Notes: generated by a model from the sequence alone, not told the origin. A DNA stretch of 64,000 nucleotides from CAVYUC01 sp963783085 (GCA_963783085.1 CAWAMJ010000002.1:1-64000); one strand, 5' to 3'. Counted from the stretch's first letter, positions 25,356 to 34,982 are shown. A program made the numbers and translations.

Positions 25356-25868
25356 ATGACCAAAAAACAACTTTTTTTACTAACCATCATTCTTTTTTTC
25401 GCCTGTAATATTTTTGCTCAGGATGAATTCACGACGGTAAAAGAAGGCGATATTGCTCCCGATTTCACCTTCCAGACTCTCGGTGGAAAAATGCAAAACC
25501 TTTCAGATTTAAAAGGTAAAGTGGTGTGGATTAACTTTTTTGCCACCTGGTGTCCGCCATGTAGAAAAGAGCTGCCCGAACTGGAGAACGAAGTTTACAA
25601 CAAACTGAAAAACAATTCCGGTTTCGAATTACTGGTAGTTGGACGGGAGCATAGTCGGGTAGAACTTGAGAAGTTTCGCACAGAACAAAATTTCACCCTG
25701 CCTTTTGTACCCGATCCGGAGCGGGATATTTTTTCGAAATATGCCAAACAAAATATTCCGCGAAATTTCATCATTGGTAAAGACGGCAAAATTATTATCG
25801 CTTCTACCGGTTTTAAAAAAAAGGAGTTTAACGAGATGATTTCAAAAGTGGAAGAGTTGTTAAAATAA
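25356..25868 (+). CDS. TlpA-like thioredoxin-fold protein
   Basis: 170-residue exported thiol-disulfide protein. A signal peptide (LFLLTIILFFACNIFAQ) precedes a TlpA/ResA fold: GDIAPDFTFQTLGGK, then NFFATWCPPCRKELPELE with redox cysteines 66 and 69, and the cis-proline region NIPRNFIIGKDGKII. The likely job is reduction or isomerisation of periplasmic thiols, for example during cytochrome c maturation (inference). It is followed by a terminator and appears monocistronic. Confidence 0.9.
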   Translation: MTKKQLFLLTIILFFACNIFAQDEFTTVKEGDIAPDFTFQTLGGKMQNLSDLKGKVVWINFFATWCPPCRKELPELENEVYNKLKNNSGFELLVVGREHSRVELEKFRTEQNFTLPFVPDPERDIFSKYAKQNIPRNFIIGKDGKIIIASTGFKKKEFNEMISKVEELLK

Positions 25869-25889
25869 TACCGTTCATAAGTTCATTAA

Positions 25890-25924
25890 GGAAAGGTTGT
25901 CGTGCGGCAACCTTTCTTTATTTA
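25890..25924 (+). terminator. intrinsic terminator after the TlpA-like gene
   Basis: GAAAGGTTG (25891-25899) pairs with CAACCTTTC (25908-25916) around an 8-base loop, followed by TTTATTT. It starts 22 bases after the stop. Confidence 0.8.
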
Positions 25925-26007
25925 GCATAATTACCTGATTTTTATCAGTATTTTTCCTATTTTGCAGCAGCTGTTATTCAAAAGAACAAATTAAAAATCC
26001 CAAAAGA

Positions 26008-27225
26008 ATGAAAAATTTACTGTTGAAAATCTTCGGCCTCGTGTTGCTGATTTCGGTTTTTCAAGCGTGTAACGAGTCGTTGGTTGAAGAAGAATCATTA
26101 AGCAATGACCAGTTGAAATCTGCGTCGAACGCGCGTAAAAGTTACATTGTTGTATTGAACGATGCGGATTTAAACCTGGAACTTACAAAGCTAAAAGGTT
26201 ACGAAAAGAAACAACAGGCGGTTAATTCAGCAACTGCCAAAATCTTAAAGCGGGCAAATGTTACCGACGCTGAAATCGAACAGGTATATGGCACTGCAAT
26301 TAAAGGTTTTGCAGTTATGGTTCCACCGGGCCAGCTAAAAAAACTGCAGAATGATCCTTCGGTTTCCTACATCGAAGAAGACAAATTGGTTTCGTTGATT
26401 CTGCCCGATGCAAAGCCCGACAAACCGGGTGGCGGAAAACCGGGCGGTGGCGGCGGAACTATCGCGCAGGAAACACCGTGGGGAATTACACGTGTGAAAG
26501 GTGGTGTGAGCGGGGCAACAGGCACTGCATGGATTATCGATTCCGGAGTGGATCAGGATCATCCGGATTTAAACGTGGATACCGGCAGAAGTAAAAGCTT
26601 TTTAGGTGGAAAAGAAAGTACCAATCCTGACGACCAGAACGGACATGGAACGCATGTAGCCGGAACCATTGCAGCAATTAATAATACCGAAGGAGTGGTT
26701 GGCGTGGCAGCCGGAGCAACAGTTGTTTCGGTGCGGGTTCTCGACCGGCGCGGCAGCGGAAGCTATTCCGGTGTGATTGCAGGCGTGGATTATGTAGCTG
26801 CAAACGGACAAAACGGCGATGTGGCTAATATGAGCCTGGGCGGCCCGGCTTCACAAGCTCTTGACGATGCAGTGGTTGCTGCGTCAGCAAAAGTTAAATT
26901 TGCACTTGCAGCCGGAAATGAAAGCGACGACGCCAACAATCATTCACCTGCCCGTGCAGAAGGCACAAACATTTACACCATTTCAGCGATGGATATCAAC
27001 GATAAATGGGCATATTTTTCAAATTATGGAAATCCTCCCGTGGACTATTGTGCTCCCGGTTACAATATAAAATCGTGTTACAAAGATGGCGGTTATGCTA
27101 CCATGAGTGGAACTTCCATGGCAGCTCCACATGTAGCCGGGATATTACTGCTTGGAAGTGCTAGAACAGACGGAAATGTTATCGGGGATCCGGATGGAAA
27201 TGCGGATCCAATTGCTGTTCATTAA
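26008..27225 (+). CDS. S8 subtilisin-like serine protease with I9 propeptide
   Basis: 405-residue secreted protease. The N-terminus looks like a lipoprotein signal (LVLLISVFQAC, Cys21). Residues about 45-130 are an inhibitor I9 propeptide (KSYIVVLNDADLNLE... SVSYIEEDKLV). The peptidase follows a Gly-rich linker (about 139-150). Its catalytic triad is Asp178 (IIDSGVDQDHPDL), His213 (NGHGTHVAGT) and Ser370 (SGTSMAAPHVAG), with the oxyanion Asn304 (AAGNES). All are present, so it should be active after propeptide removal. It ends in a terminator. Confidence 0.93.
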   Translation: MKNLLLKIFGLVLLISVFQACNESLVEEESLSNDQLKSASNARKSYIVVLNDADLNLELTKLKGYEKKQQAVNSATAKILKRANVTDAEIEQVYGTAIKGFAVMVPPGQLKKLQNDPSVSYIEEDKLVSLILPDAKPDKPGGGKPGGGGGTIAQETPWGITRVKGGVSGATGTAWIIDSGVDQDHPDLNVDTGRSKSFLGGKESTNPDDQNGHGTHVAGTIAAINNTEGVVGVAAGATVVSVRVLDRRGSGSYSGVIAGVDYVAANGQNGDVANMSLGGPASQALDDAVVAASAKVKFALAAGNESDDANNHSPARAEGTNIYTISAMDINDKWAYFSNYGNPPVDYCAPGYNIKSCYKDGGYATMSGTSMAAPHVAGILLLGSARTDGNVIGDPDGNADPIAVH

Positions 27226-27248
27226 TTATACTTTGTTTATAATACCCT

Positions 27249-27279
27249 AAAAACCCGGACGAACTATCCGGGTTTTTTT
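27249..27279 (+). terminator. intrinsic terminator after the S8 protease
   Basis: AAAAACCCGGA (27249-27259) pairs with TCCGGGTTTTT (27267-27277) around a 7-base loop, followed by T bases. Confidence 0.88.
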
Positions 27280-27309
27280 ACGCTCCTTATTTCAGAATAA
27301 AAACTCTTT

Positions 27310-27340
27310 TTTGCTCTTTTTGTCGGAATAGTTAATTTTG
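27310..27340 (+). promoter_or_regulatory. Bacteroidota-type promoter for trhO
   Basis: TTTG (27310-27313), a 19-base spacer, then TAATTTTG (27333-27340), an exact TAnnTTTG. The ATG at 27363 is about 16 bases after the expected start of transcription. Confidence 0.7.
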
Positions 27341-27362
27341 CCGCCTGTAAATAAAATGAAAA

Positions 27363-28403
27363 ATGTTGCTGTACAATAGAATTAACAAGGAAGAGCTGAA
27401 AAAAAGGTTGATGGAAGAAACCTTCCGGCGCAAGACCATTTCTTTCTACAAATACCATTACCTCGACAATCCACAGGAATTTCGCGACAATCTTTTTCGC
27501 GACTGGTTTGCGCTGGATTGCTTCGGACGAATTTATGTGGCCCGCGAAGGAATCAATGCGCAAATGAGTGTGCCGGAGCACCATTTCGAAGCCTTCCTCA
27601 AAACACTGGATAACTATGAAATCCTGAAAGGAATTCCTGTTAAATACGCCATTGAAGACGACGGAAAGTCGTTTTATAAACTTACCATAAAAGTTCGGCC
27701 CAAACTGGTTGCCGATGGACTGGATGACGGAACTTACGATGTGACCAATGTAGGAAATCATCTAACCGGATTGGAATTCCACCATTACATCGGACAGGAA
27801 AATACAGTGGTAGTGGATATGCGTAATTTTTACGAAAGTGAAATCGGGCATTTCCAAGGCGCGATTTGCCCGCAGGCCGATACTTTCCGCGAAGAACTGG
27901 AAATTGTTACCGGTTTGCTGGAGGATAACAAGGATAAAAAAGTGCTGTTGTACTGCACCGGCGGAATCCGTTGCGAAAAAGCCAGCGCATATTTAAAACA
28001 CAAAGGTTTTGAAGATGTAAACCAGTTGCACGGTGGCGTTCTGGAATATGCCCGGCAAATCAAATCGGCAAACCTCGAGTCGAAATTTATTGGGAAAAAT
28101 TTTGTATTCGACGAACGGCTGGGTGAAAATGTGAACGGCCAGATTATTTCGAAATGCCACCAGTGCGGAAAACCCTGCGACACCCACACCAACTGCACCA
28201 ACAACAGTTGTCATTTGCTTTTCATACAATGCCCCGAATGTGCCGAAGAATATGAAGGATGCTGCACACCGGACTGCCGGGCTGAAAAAAACGGGGAAAT
28301 CGTTCAAAAAGAAAAACGTTTTATTTTTGGCAACAGCCGGAAATACCGGAAAAGCCTGGCGCTGGTGCGGGCCGAACTAAAGGTGGAAGATATCAGGCAA
28401 TAA
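27363..28403 (+). CDS. trhO: tRNA uridine(34) hydroxylase TrhO (rhodanese-like)
   Basis: Oxygen-dependent enzyme that forms 5-hydroxyuridine at the tRNA wobble position. The 346-residue chain has the N-terminal YceA domain (KTISFYKYHYLDNPQEF, YVAREGINAQMSVP), a rhodanese domain with the active-site loop LLYCTGGIRCEKAS (Cys198), and the C-terminal cysteine-rich zinc-like motif (CHQCGKPCDTHTNC, CPECAEEYEGCC). The length matches the family. It is convergent with dnaE2. Confidence 0.95.
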   Translation: MLLYNRINKEELKKRLMEETFRRKTISFYKYHYLDNPQEFRDNLFRDWFALDCFGRIYVAREGINAQMSVPEHHFEAFLKTLDNYEILKGIPVKYAIEDDGKSFYKLTIKVRPKLVADGLDDGTYDVTNVGNHLTGLEFHHYIGQENTVVVDMRNFYESEIGHFQGAICPQADTFREELEIVTGLLEDNKDKKVLLYCTGGIRCEKASAYLKHKGFEDVNQLHGGVLEYARQIKSANLESKFIGKNFVFDERLGENVNGQIISKCHQCGKPCDTHTNCTNNSCHLLFIQCPECAEEYEGCCTPDCRAEKNGEIVQKEKRFIFGNSRKYRKSLALVRAELKVEDIRQ

Positions 28404-28516
28404 ATCGCAAAAACGATACTCCTGTCAATACTATCCGTTTTTATGCAATGTTCAATATGCTGTTCAGTTTATTAGGATAAGAATGGACGTCAGCATTCGA
28501 AGAGTTAAAATCGTTT

Positions 28517-31500
28517 CTATTTAAAATCCCGCGACGGAAAAAGCTCCCCCTGCACCGGTTGTCCGGTGATTTTTTTTCCGTTTCCTGCAGGTATTCCAAT
28601 ATTTGTTTCATCAGCCCGCGACGGTTGATGCACCGCCCCGAGGTTGCGGCTGCCGGCATCCGGTCTTATCATTTCGTTCAGGTTAAAGCAGGCAGTAACC
28701 ACTACATGGATGACTTCGCCTTCGATTTGCAGTTTGCCCGTTACCATGAGCAGCCGGGACTGAAGAATCTGTTTCCGGTACTTCTCGAAAGTTTTGGCCC
28801 AAACGACCAGGTTGGCAAACCCGGTTTCATCTTCAATGGTAATAAATATGACACCTTTGGCCGTACTGGGGCGTTGCCGGACGGTTATCAGCCCGCATAC
28901 CTTTATAAAACTGCCGTTTTTCTTTTTGCCCAATTCCGAAGCGGGCGTCACTTTCAATTGATCCAGCTTCCAGCGGACAAAGCTAACCGGATGGGCTTTT
29001 AGCGACAGCGAAGTACTGGCATAGTCCTGCATCACGTGTTCGCCGGGAGTCATGGCAGGTAATTCGGTGGTTCCTTCAACCGCGCTTTGCGAAGGTGTTC
29101 CGGTGAATATTCCCATGGGATGATCGTGCAAAGCCGACACTTCCCACAGCGCCTGCCGGCGGTCGAGACCGATGGAACGGAATGCGTCTGCATCGGCCAG
29201 CCGCTCGAGTGCAGATGGTGAAACACCGGCGTTGAGCAAGTCGTTGACGCTTCGGTACGGAACTTTCCTGCCGGATACGAGCGCCTGCATATCTTCCCCG
29301 CGAATGCCCTTTACCTGCCGGAATCCCAGGCGCAGCGACCGGTACCGGCCAACCTGCTCTTCCAGCGTGTTGTCCCACTCAGAATGGTTAATATCCACCG
29401 GCCTTACTTCCACATCATGTTTCCGGGTATCGGTAACAATTTGGGAAGGTTGGTAAAAACCCATAGGCTGACTGTTGAGCAAGGCAGCGGCAAATACATC
29501 GGGATAATAACATTTGATCCACGAAGAAACATATACGAGCAATGCAAAACTGGCGGCGTGACTTTCCGGAAAGCCATAACTTCCAAAACCTTCCAACTGT
29601 TTAAACACCCGCATGGCAAATTCCTGCGTATAGCCTTTTTTCATCATGCCGCTTATCAGCTTTTCGCGGTATTCGCTTACCTTTCCTTTTGCCTTGAATG
29701 TGGCCATGCTCCGGCGCAATCCGTCGGCTTCGGCGGGCGTAAACCCGGCAGCAACGATGGAAATTTCCATGGCCTGCTCCTGAAACAATGGCACGCCCAG
29801 CGTCCGTCCCAAAATATCTTCCAGCTCTTTCGACGGATATTCCACCGGTTCTTCGCCATTCCGCCTTTTTAAATAAGGATGCACCATATCGCCCTGAATC
29901 GGGCCGGGCCTCATAATCGCCACTTCGATAACCAAATCATAAAAATTCCGCGGTTTTAACCGCGGGAGCATCGACATTTGTGCGCGGCTTTCAATTTGGA
30001 ATACCCCGATAGTATCGGCATGGCATATCATTTCGTAGACCTTCGGATCGTCCTGGGGAATATTGGCCAGAGTGTAATTCAGACTGTAATGCTGTTTAAG
30101 TAAATCGAACGCTTTGCGGATGCAGGTGAGCATGCCCAGCGCCAACACATCCACCTTCATAAAACCCAGCGCTTCAATGTCGTCTTTGTTCCACTCAATG
30201 CAGGTGCGGTCTTCCATCCGGGCATTCAAAACCGGGCAAAGTTCGTTTAGTTTTCCCTGCGTAATAACAAATCCGCCCGTATGCTGCCCCAGCTGCCGGG
30301 GAAAGCTGATGTATTGTTCAGTGATTTCCAGCACCTTCCGCAAATGTGGGTCGTTGGCATTAAATCCTTCTGAAGTTGTTTTTTTTCCGCTGAACCAGTC
30401 TTCCGTAAATTCATACGCCGATTTGGAAAGGACATTGATCGTATCGGCTGACAATCCCATGGCTTTCCCCACATCCCGCACGGCCCCTTTCCAGTGCACC
30501 TGGGTAACGGTAGCCACAATCCCCGCGCGGTCGCGGCCGTATTTTTCATAGATGTACTGTATGATTTCCTCGCGGCGTTCGTGTTCGAAATCCACGTCGA
30601 TATCAGGCGGCTCGTTGCGTTCGTCACTCATAAAGCGTGCAAACAGCAATTTGAATTTGGAAGGATCAACCGAAGTTATACCCAAACAGTAGCAAACTAC
30701 CGAATTGGCTGCCGAGCCGCGTCCCTGGCAAAGGATTCCCCTTCTTCGGGCTTCGCTTACATAATCATACACCGTCAGAAAATACGATGCATAATCTTTC
30801 CGCCCGATGAACTCCAGCTCCATTTCAATGGTGTCTTTAATTTTCTTCGGAATTTTATTGTTAAAACGTTCGCGGGCGCCTTTCCAGGTGAGGTTAATCA
30901 ATTCTTCCATCGGCGTGCGGCCTTCGCTGGTAATTTCTTCCGGATATACATATTTTAGTTCATCCAGCGAAAACCGGCAGGCATCTGCAATTTCCTGTGT
31001 GCGATAAATAGCGCGGGGATACTGCCGGAAAAGGCGCTGCATTTCCGCCACAGGTTTCAGGTAGCGCTCCGCATTCTGATGAAGCCGGAAACCTGCGGTT
31101 TGAATGGTGCATTTTTCCCGGATACAGGTCAGAATATCCTGTAATTCCCTGCGCTCCGGGGCATGATAATGCACATCATTGGTGGCCACTATCGGAATTC
31201 CCAGCTTTTCTTCCAGTTGCGCAAGGCGGAACAGCTTTTTATGATCATCGCCGTTGTAGGAAAAGCTTGCTCCGAGGTAAAATGCTTCTCCCAATGCTTC
31301 TTTATATTCTTTCAACGCTTCGGTAAATTCCGGTTCGAAATCAAAACCGGTGTTGAGCGAAGCCGGCGGAATTGCAATGAACTTCATATTTTTTGCATGC
31401 TCATAAACATCCGCTCTGTACAGGTGACATTCGCCTTTTTCGGCGCGAAGGTTCCCTTTGGTAAGAAGCGCCGATAAACTGGCATAATCCTGCTGGTTTG

Positions 31501-31738
31501 TCGGATAAGCCAGCAGGCTCAGCCCATCGCGGAGATCGAGGCGGCACCCGGGAACCAAGCGGATGTTTTTATCCCGCGCAGCAGCATGGGCGCGGACAAT
31601 GCCTGCCAGAGTGTTGCGGTCGGTGACTGCAATTCCTTTATAGCCCAGCGCTGCCGCCCTTTCTATCATTTCTTCCGGATGTGATCCACCCCGTAGAAAA
31701 GTAAAATTTGTAGTTATCTGTAATTCAAAATAATTCAT
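28517..31738 (-). CDS. dnaE2: error-prone DNA polymerase DnaE2 (mutasome polymerase)
   Basis: Second DNA polymerase III alpha subunit used for damage-induced translesion synthesis. Counting from the ATG at 31738 (1073 residues), a PHP domain opens the protein (YFELQITTNFTFLRGGSHPEE). The palm carries PDIDVDFEHERREE (acidic site near 378-383). KVDVLALGML, the fingers and tandem HhH region, and an OB fold (GLITVRQRPSTAKGVIFITIED) follow. It lacks the extended tau-binding tail of DnaE1. The frame is open to 31789, but that extension translates a repeat-like segment; ATGATG at 31736-31741 after AGGA is the better start. It is the third gene of imuA-imuB-dnaE2. Confidence 0.95.
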   Translation of the reverse strand: MNYFELQITTNFTFLRGGSHPEEMIERAAALGYKGIAVTDRNTLAGIVRAHAAARDKNIRLVPGCRLDLRDGLSLLAYPTNQQDYASLSALLTKGNLRAEKGECHLYRADVYEHAKNMKFIAIPPASLNTGFDFEPEFTEALKEYKEALGEAFYLGASFSYNGDDHKKLFRLAQLEEKLGIPIVATNDVHYHAPERRELQDILTCIREKCTIQTAGFRLHQNAERYLKPVAEMQRLFRQYPRAIYRTQEIADACRFSLDELKYVYPEEITSEGRTPMEELINLTWKGARERFNNKIPKKIKDTIEMELEFIGRKDYASYFLTVYDYVSEARRRGILCQGRGSAANSVVCYCLGITSVDPSKFKLLFARFMSDERNEPPDIDVDFEHERREEIIQYIYEKYGRDRAGIVATVTQVHWKGAVRDVGKAMGLSADTINVLSKSAYEFTEDWFSGKKTTSEGFNANDPHLRKVLEITEQYISFPRQLGQHTGGFVITQGKLNELCPVLNARMEDRTCIEWNKDDIEALGFMKVDVLALGMLTCIRKAFDLLKQHYSLNYTLANIPQDDPKVYEMICHADTIGVFQIESRAQMSMLPRLKPRNFYDLVIEVAIMRPGPIQGDMVHPYLKRRNGEEPVEYPSKELEDILGRTLGVPLFQEQAMEISIVAAGFTPAEADGLRRSMATFKAKGKVSEYREKLISGMMKKGYTQEFAMRVFKQLEGFGSYGFPESHAASFALLVYVSSWIKCYYPDVFAAALLNSQPMGFYQPSQIVTDTRKHDVEVRPVDINHSEWDNTLEEQVGRYRSLRLGFRQVKGIRGEDMQALVSGRKVPYRSVNDLLNAGVSPSALERLADADAFRSIGLDRRQALWEVSALHDHPMGIFTGTPSQSAVEGTTELPAMTPGEHVMQDYASTSLSLKAHPVSFVRWKLDQLKVTPASELGKKKNGSFIKVCGLITVRQRPSTAKGVIFITIEDETGFANLVVWAKTFEKYRKQILQSRLLMVTGKLQIEGEVIHVVVTACFNLNEMIRPDAGSRNLGAVHQPSRADETNIGIPAGNGKKITGQPVQGELFPSRDFK

Positions 31739-31866
31739 CATTCCTGTCCATCGTTCAATATAGTAAACACACCCTTCGATTACGCTCACGGTGACAACCG
31801 GAGCCGGATTTTCCTAAGTCCGACAAGTTGTCTTCGGCTTGAGAAAGTCGAAGTCCGTCACGCAGG

Positions 31867-33363
31867 TCAGGCGAAAAAACCGTGGAGGAACCACTGTGGA
31901 GTTCCACTCCCGTACGTCCCGAGCCTGAACAGCCAGTAACGCGCGCCGTTTTCATCCTCCACCCGGTAATAATCCCTCGGCGGGCTTGTTTGAAGCCACC
32001 ATTCCTGCTCGATCCTTTCCGGACCGTCGGCCCGGACAATTTTGATGATATTTTCTTTGTACCGGAAATGCAGCGGCGGGTAATCCGGGAGCATCACCAT
32101 CACTTCAATGGGCTCAGGATCAGACAAAAGATGAAGGGGCCGGCGACGATTGGTAAACCATTCCGTTTCCGGCTGCTCTTCGAGGGAAGCGACTTCCTTT
32201 ATGGAATACTCCGGCCAGTGATGTTCCTGCGGCAAATAGCGGTGAATGGCCCCTGCTCCCACTTTCCCGGCAATGTTGTCGAGTAATTCAGCAACAACTT
32301 TCTGATCGTTGCTTCCCGCACACCACAATGCTTCCTGCGCTTCGCTGACATCCTCCACAAGCGTGGCCTCCAGAACAAACAGCTCGATTCCGAGCGCCGG
32401 TTCTATTTCCGGGATTTTAAGTTCGAATAACCGGAACAGGTGCGCTGCATCCCGCGATGCCCTGCTGGTGCCGATGCTGATTTGCTCGGTTTTTCCATCA
32501 ACGCGGTACCCCTTGAAAATGCCCGTGCGCATGCCTTTTCCTTCCTTTGAAAACCGTTCGCACAAAGTTTCCAGCAAACGTTCGAGGGCAATTTTTATTC
32601 CTTTGTCTGTTTGAATCGGCTCGATGCAAGGCAACCGCTCCTGGTATACCGGCGCTGGCTGCACAGGCGTCAGGATTTCGGGTTCAGTTCCCAGTGCCTG
32701 TCCCAACCGGCTTAACAGCGCATCGCCGAAACGCCTGCGAAGGTTTAACCGGGGGATGTTCATGATTTGCCCGGTTTGCCTGAACCCCAGTTTTAACATG
32801 CGTTGTAAAACAACATCGTCCAGCCGCAGGGCAGCGGGCGGAAGCGGCAAAAGCGCTTCGGCCTGTCTGCCGGGTTCGACGATGGTTTTGTCTTTTCCGT
32901 AACGCGCAGTTGCCCAGGCAGCGCCAATGGTATCGGCAATTGCGGCTTTTACATCGTATCCGCCCCTGCGAAAACGGCCGGTAATAGCTTCGAGATAAGC
33001 AAGTTCCCCACCCCACAAATGCGCACATCCGGAAATATCGAGGATTAGTCCGTCCGGCGGATCAACAGCCACCACCGGCGTATAACGAAGGCACCATTCA
33101 GCAAGGTCTTTCAGCAGCTTTTTTTCTGCTTCCGGCTCTGCAGAGAACACTTCCACTTCAGGCAGTATGGCGCGCACATCGGCCACTACCATTCCGGGGC
33201 CAACACCTTCTTTTTCCAAAGCACGGCCCGCAGCTGTAACTACCATCCGGCCGCGTTCGGGCGCATACAAAAGGAACGGCTTGTCCCGAAGTTCAGGACG
33301 GAGCCTTGCCATTCTGTCTGCAGCAAAGTGGCGGAACCATATCGACAAATAACGTTTATGCAT
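31867..33363 (-). CDS. imuB: Y-family polymerase-like protein ImuB
   Basis: Non-catalytic Y-family scaffold that links DnaE2 to the clamp and ImuA. It is 498 residues from the ATG at 33363. The N-terminus (HKRYLSIWFRHFAADRMARL) and palm (LRYTPVVAVDPPDGLILDIS, then GCAHLWGG) are typical. The usual Y-family SxDE catalytic pair is replaced by the ImuB form. An HhH region (LNIPRLNLRRRFGDALLSRLG) and a C-terminal region (GTYGSGTPQWFLHGFFA) follow. The start overlaps the imuA stop by 8 bases, showing translational coupling. The open frame upstream to 33447 lies inside imuA and is rejected. Confidence 0.93.
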   Translation of the reverse strand: MHKRYLSIWFRHFAADRMARLRPELRDKPFLLYAPERGRMVVTAAGRALEKEGVGPGMVVADVRAILPEVEVFSAEPEAEKKLLKDLAEWCLRYTPVVAVDPPDGLILDISGCAHLWGGELAYLEAITGRFRRGGYDVKAAIADTIGAAWATARYGKDKTIVEPGRQAEALLPLPPAALRLDDVVLQRMLKLGFRQTGQIMNIPRLNLRRRFGDALLSRLGQALGTEPEILTPVQPAPVYQERLPCIEPIQTDKGIKIALERLLETLCERFSKEGKGMRTGIFKGYRVDGKTEQISIGTSRASRDAAHLFRLFELKIPEIEPALGIELFVLEATLVEDVSEAQEALWCAGSNDQKVVAELLDNIAGKVGAGAIHRYLPQEHHWPEYSIKEVASLEEQPETEWFTNRRRPLHLLSDPEPIEVMVMLPDYPPLHFRYKENIIKIVRADGPERIEQEWWLQTSPPRDYYRVEDENGARYWLFRLGTYGSGTPQWFLHGFFA

Positions 33364-34105
33364 ACCGTTCCCTTTTTGATATTTCTGTTTCGGAGGCAAC
33401 CTGTTTCTGATCCGGGACGAGCCTGAATTTTTCACCCCGCCATTCAACCTGCCATATTCCCGGCCTGCCGTTGCGTATTTTTTCCAGTTCCACTTCCCAG
33501 CGGGGAAATCCTACCCCGGGAAGGTTATCGGGCAAATGGCTTGCCAGCGGACGAACTTTCCATTTCGAAACGCAGCCCAACACACCGTCCATGCGCGGGT
33601 GGTGACGGTGCAAAAAACCAGTCACCCGGCTCTCCTCAACGGCGAGTTGCAACCGCCTCGATTCGGCAAAATTCACCTCCCTGAGCTCGGCTACAACCGC
33701 CGAAACCGCGTTGCATTTCAATCCCTGTTCCGCTACCCAAAGCGCGTCCTTTTCCCGCTTTACATCAATAAAAATAATGCGGTGCGGCTCCATTCCGAAG
33801 AATTTCAGCGCGGGAGGAAACAACTTGCGCCCGGCGCTTATCCACAGACAGATGCCACCCTTTTTCAGGAGCGTGCCCAGCAATCCGGAAATAAACCCGT
33901 TGGCTGCGGCAAAACAGGCTTCGGTTGGACTGATAAATTCATGTATTGCCCCGGTGGGAAAAGCGCCGCCGGGAAATGCCGCATTCATAAACCCCAGTCC
34001 GACATCGATCTGTTGTCCCTGCGATTCGTTACCAAATCCTTCCAGGGCCAATATTTTTTTCTGCAGTTGCCTGATGATATCTTTTCTTTCAGCCAATTCC
34101 TTCAT
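33356..34105 (-). CDS. imuA: ImuA, RecA/SulA-like mutasome protein
   Basis: 249-residue RecA-fold protein. The N-terminal helix (KELAERKDIIRQLQKKILALEG), GAIHEFISPTEACFAAANGF, the GGICLWISAGRKLFPPALKFFG strand-loop and the arginine-rich ESRRLQLAVEESRVTGFLHR match ImuA of Bacteroidota. It partners ImuB and DnaE2 in induced mutagenesis. It starts 64 bases from the divergent LexA-like gene, with candidate operators between. Confidence 0.9.
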   Translation of the reverse strand: MKELAERKDIIRQLQKKILALEGFGNESQGQQIDVGLGFMNAAFPGGAFPTGAIHEFISPTEACFAAANGFISGLLGTLLKKGGICLWISAGRKLFPPALKFFGMEPHRIIFIDVKREKDALWVAEQGLKCNAVSAVVAELREVNFAESRRLQLAVEESRVTGFLHRHHPRMDGVLGCVSKWKVRPLASHLPDNLPGVGFPRWEVELEKIRNGRPGIWQVEWRGEKFRLVPDQKQVASETEISKRERYA

Positions 34106-34122
34106 TATTAAAAGAATATTTT

Positions 34123-34130
34123 TATATTTG
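34123..34130 (+). promoter_or_regulatory. candidate -7 element for the LexA-like repressor gene
   Basis: TATATTTG, an exact TAnnTTTG, lies 40 bases before the ATG at 34170 and overlaps the left octamer of the candidate operator. No TTTG is seen at -33, so recognition may depend on other features. Confidence 0.45.
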
Positions 34131-34171
34131 TTACTATTAATAACAAATCATTGTTTATAAATATAACAAAT
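34126..34171. promoter_or_regulatory. three-octamer operator candidate between imuA and the repressor gene
   Basis: ATTTGTTA (34126-34133) and TAACAAAT (34141-34148) form a perfect 8-bp inverted repeat around a 7-base spacer. A third identical TAACAAAT (34164-34171) overlaps the repressor start codon. The sites cover the -7 element and most of the 64-base divergent gap, where an autoregulating LexA-like protein would bind. Confidence 0.6.
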
Positions 34172-34982
34172 GAAAAAGAATCCGCAAAGAATTTTTTTCG
34201 CCGGAAATATCAAATTCCTCCGGAAACGCAAAAAAGTAAGTCAGGAAATTCTTGCTGAAGAACTGGGGCTGACCCGTGCTAAACTTGCGGCCATCGAGGC
34301 TGGAAATATTAAATCTCCACAACCGGAAGATTTTCTGAATTTCTCTGAATTTTTCAAAATAAGCATCGACACGTTGCTGAAGGTTGACCTTTCGAAACTG
34401 GGAGAAATGAAGCTCCGGGAACTGGAAGCGGGAAACGATATATACATTCGCGGCGGAAACCTTCGGGTGCTGGCCATTTCGGTAGACCAATCGAACAATG
34501 AAAACATTGAATACGTTCCGGTGAAAGCAAAAGCCGGCTACATGGCCGGGTACAACGACCCGGAGTTCATTGCAGCATTGCCAAAATATTCTTTCCCAAA
34601 TCTGCCGGCCAATAGTACATTCCGCATCTTCCCGTCAACCGGCGATTCGATGCTGCCCGTTCCCGAAAACAGCGACATCATTACCCAATATGTGGAAGAC
34701 TGGACAGCCATCAAACCCGGCACGCCCTGTATTGTCATCCTGAAAGGACAGCAGGACTTTGTGTTTAAACTGGTAACGGTGAATGCAGACGGAACCGTCC
34801 TCTTAAAATCCCTCAATCCGATGTATCAGACTTATTCTGTTAATGTGGGCGATGTTTTGGAAATCTGGCGTTTTTATGCTTACACCAGCCGCGAATTTCC
34901 GGAAGCCCGGACCGATATGGCGACAATATTAACAGCCATCAGAAACCTGGAAGAAAAAATTCAGAAGAAATTACCGGACTAA
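34170..34982 (+). CDS. LexA-like XRE/S24 self-cleaving repressor
   Basis: 270-residue regulator. Residues about 12-70 are an XRE helix-turn-helix (IKFLRKRKKVSQEILAEELG, LTRAKLAAIEAG). The rest is a peptidase S24/LexA domain: cleavage-type Ala122-Gly123 (KAKAGYMAGY), nucleophile Ser160 (STGDSMLP) and general base Lys200 (DFVFKLVTV). All three cleavage elements are present, so damage-triggered self-cleavage is plausible. It faces imuA-imuB-dnaE2 divergently; family knowledge and position suggest it represses that cassette and itself. Bacteroidota often lack classical LexA, making this the probable local SOS regulator (inference). Confidence 0.88.
   Translation: MKKNPQRIFFAGNIKFLRKRKKVSQEILAEELGLTRAKLAAIEAGNIKSPQPEDFLNFSEFFKISIDTLLKVDLSKLGEMKLRELEAGNDIYIRGGNLRVLAISVDQSNNENIEYVPVKAKAGYMAGYNDPEFIAALPKYSFPNLPANSTFRIFPSTGDSMLPVPENSDIITQYVEDWTAIKPGTPCIVILKGQQDFVFKLVTVNADGTVLLKSLNPMYQTYSVNVGDVLEIWRFYAYTSREFPEARTDMATILTAIRNLEEKIQKKLPD

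Noticed and set aside
33536..34160. Overlapping open frames on the plus strand opposite imuA
   Set aside because: No recognisable motifs; imuA is well supported on the minus strand.
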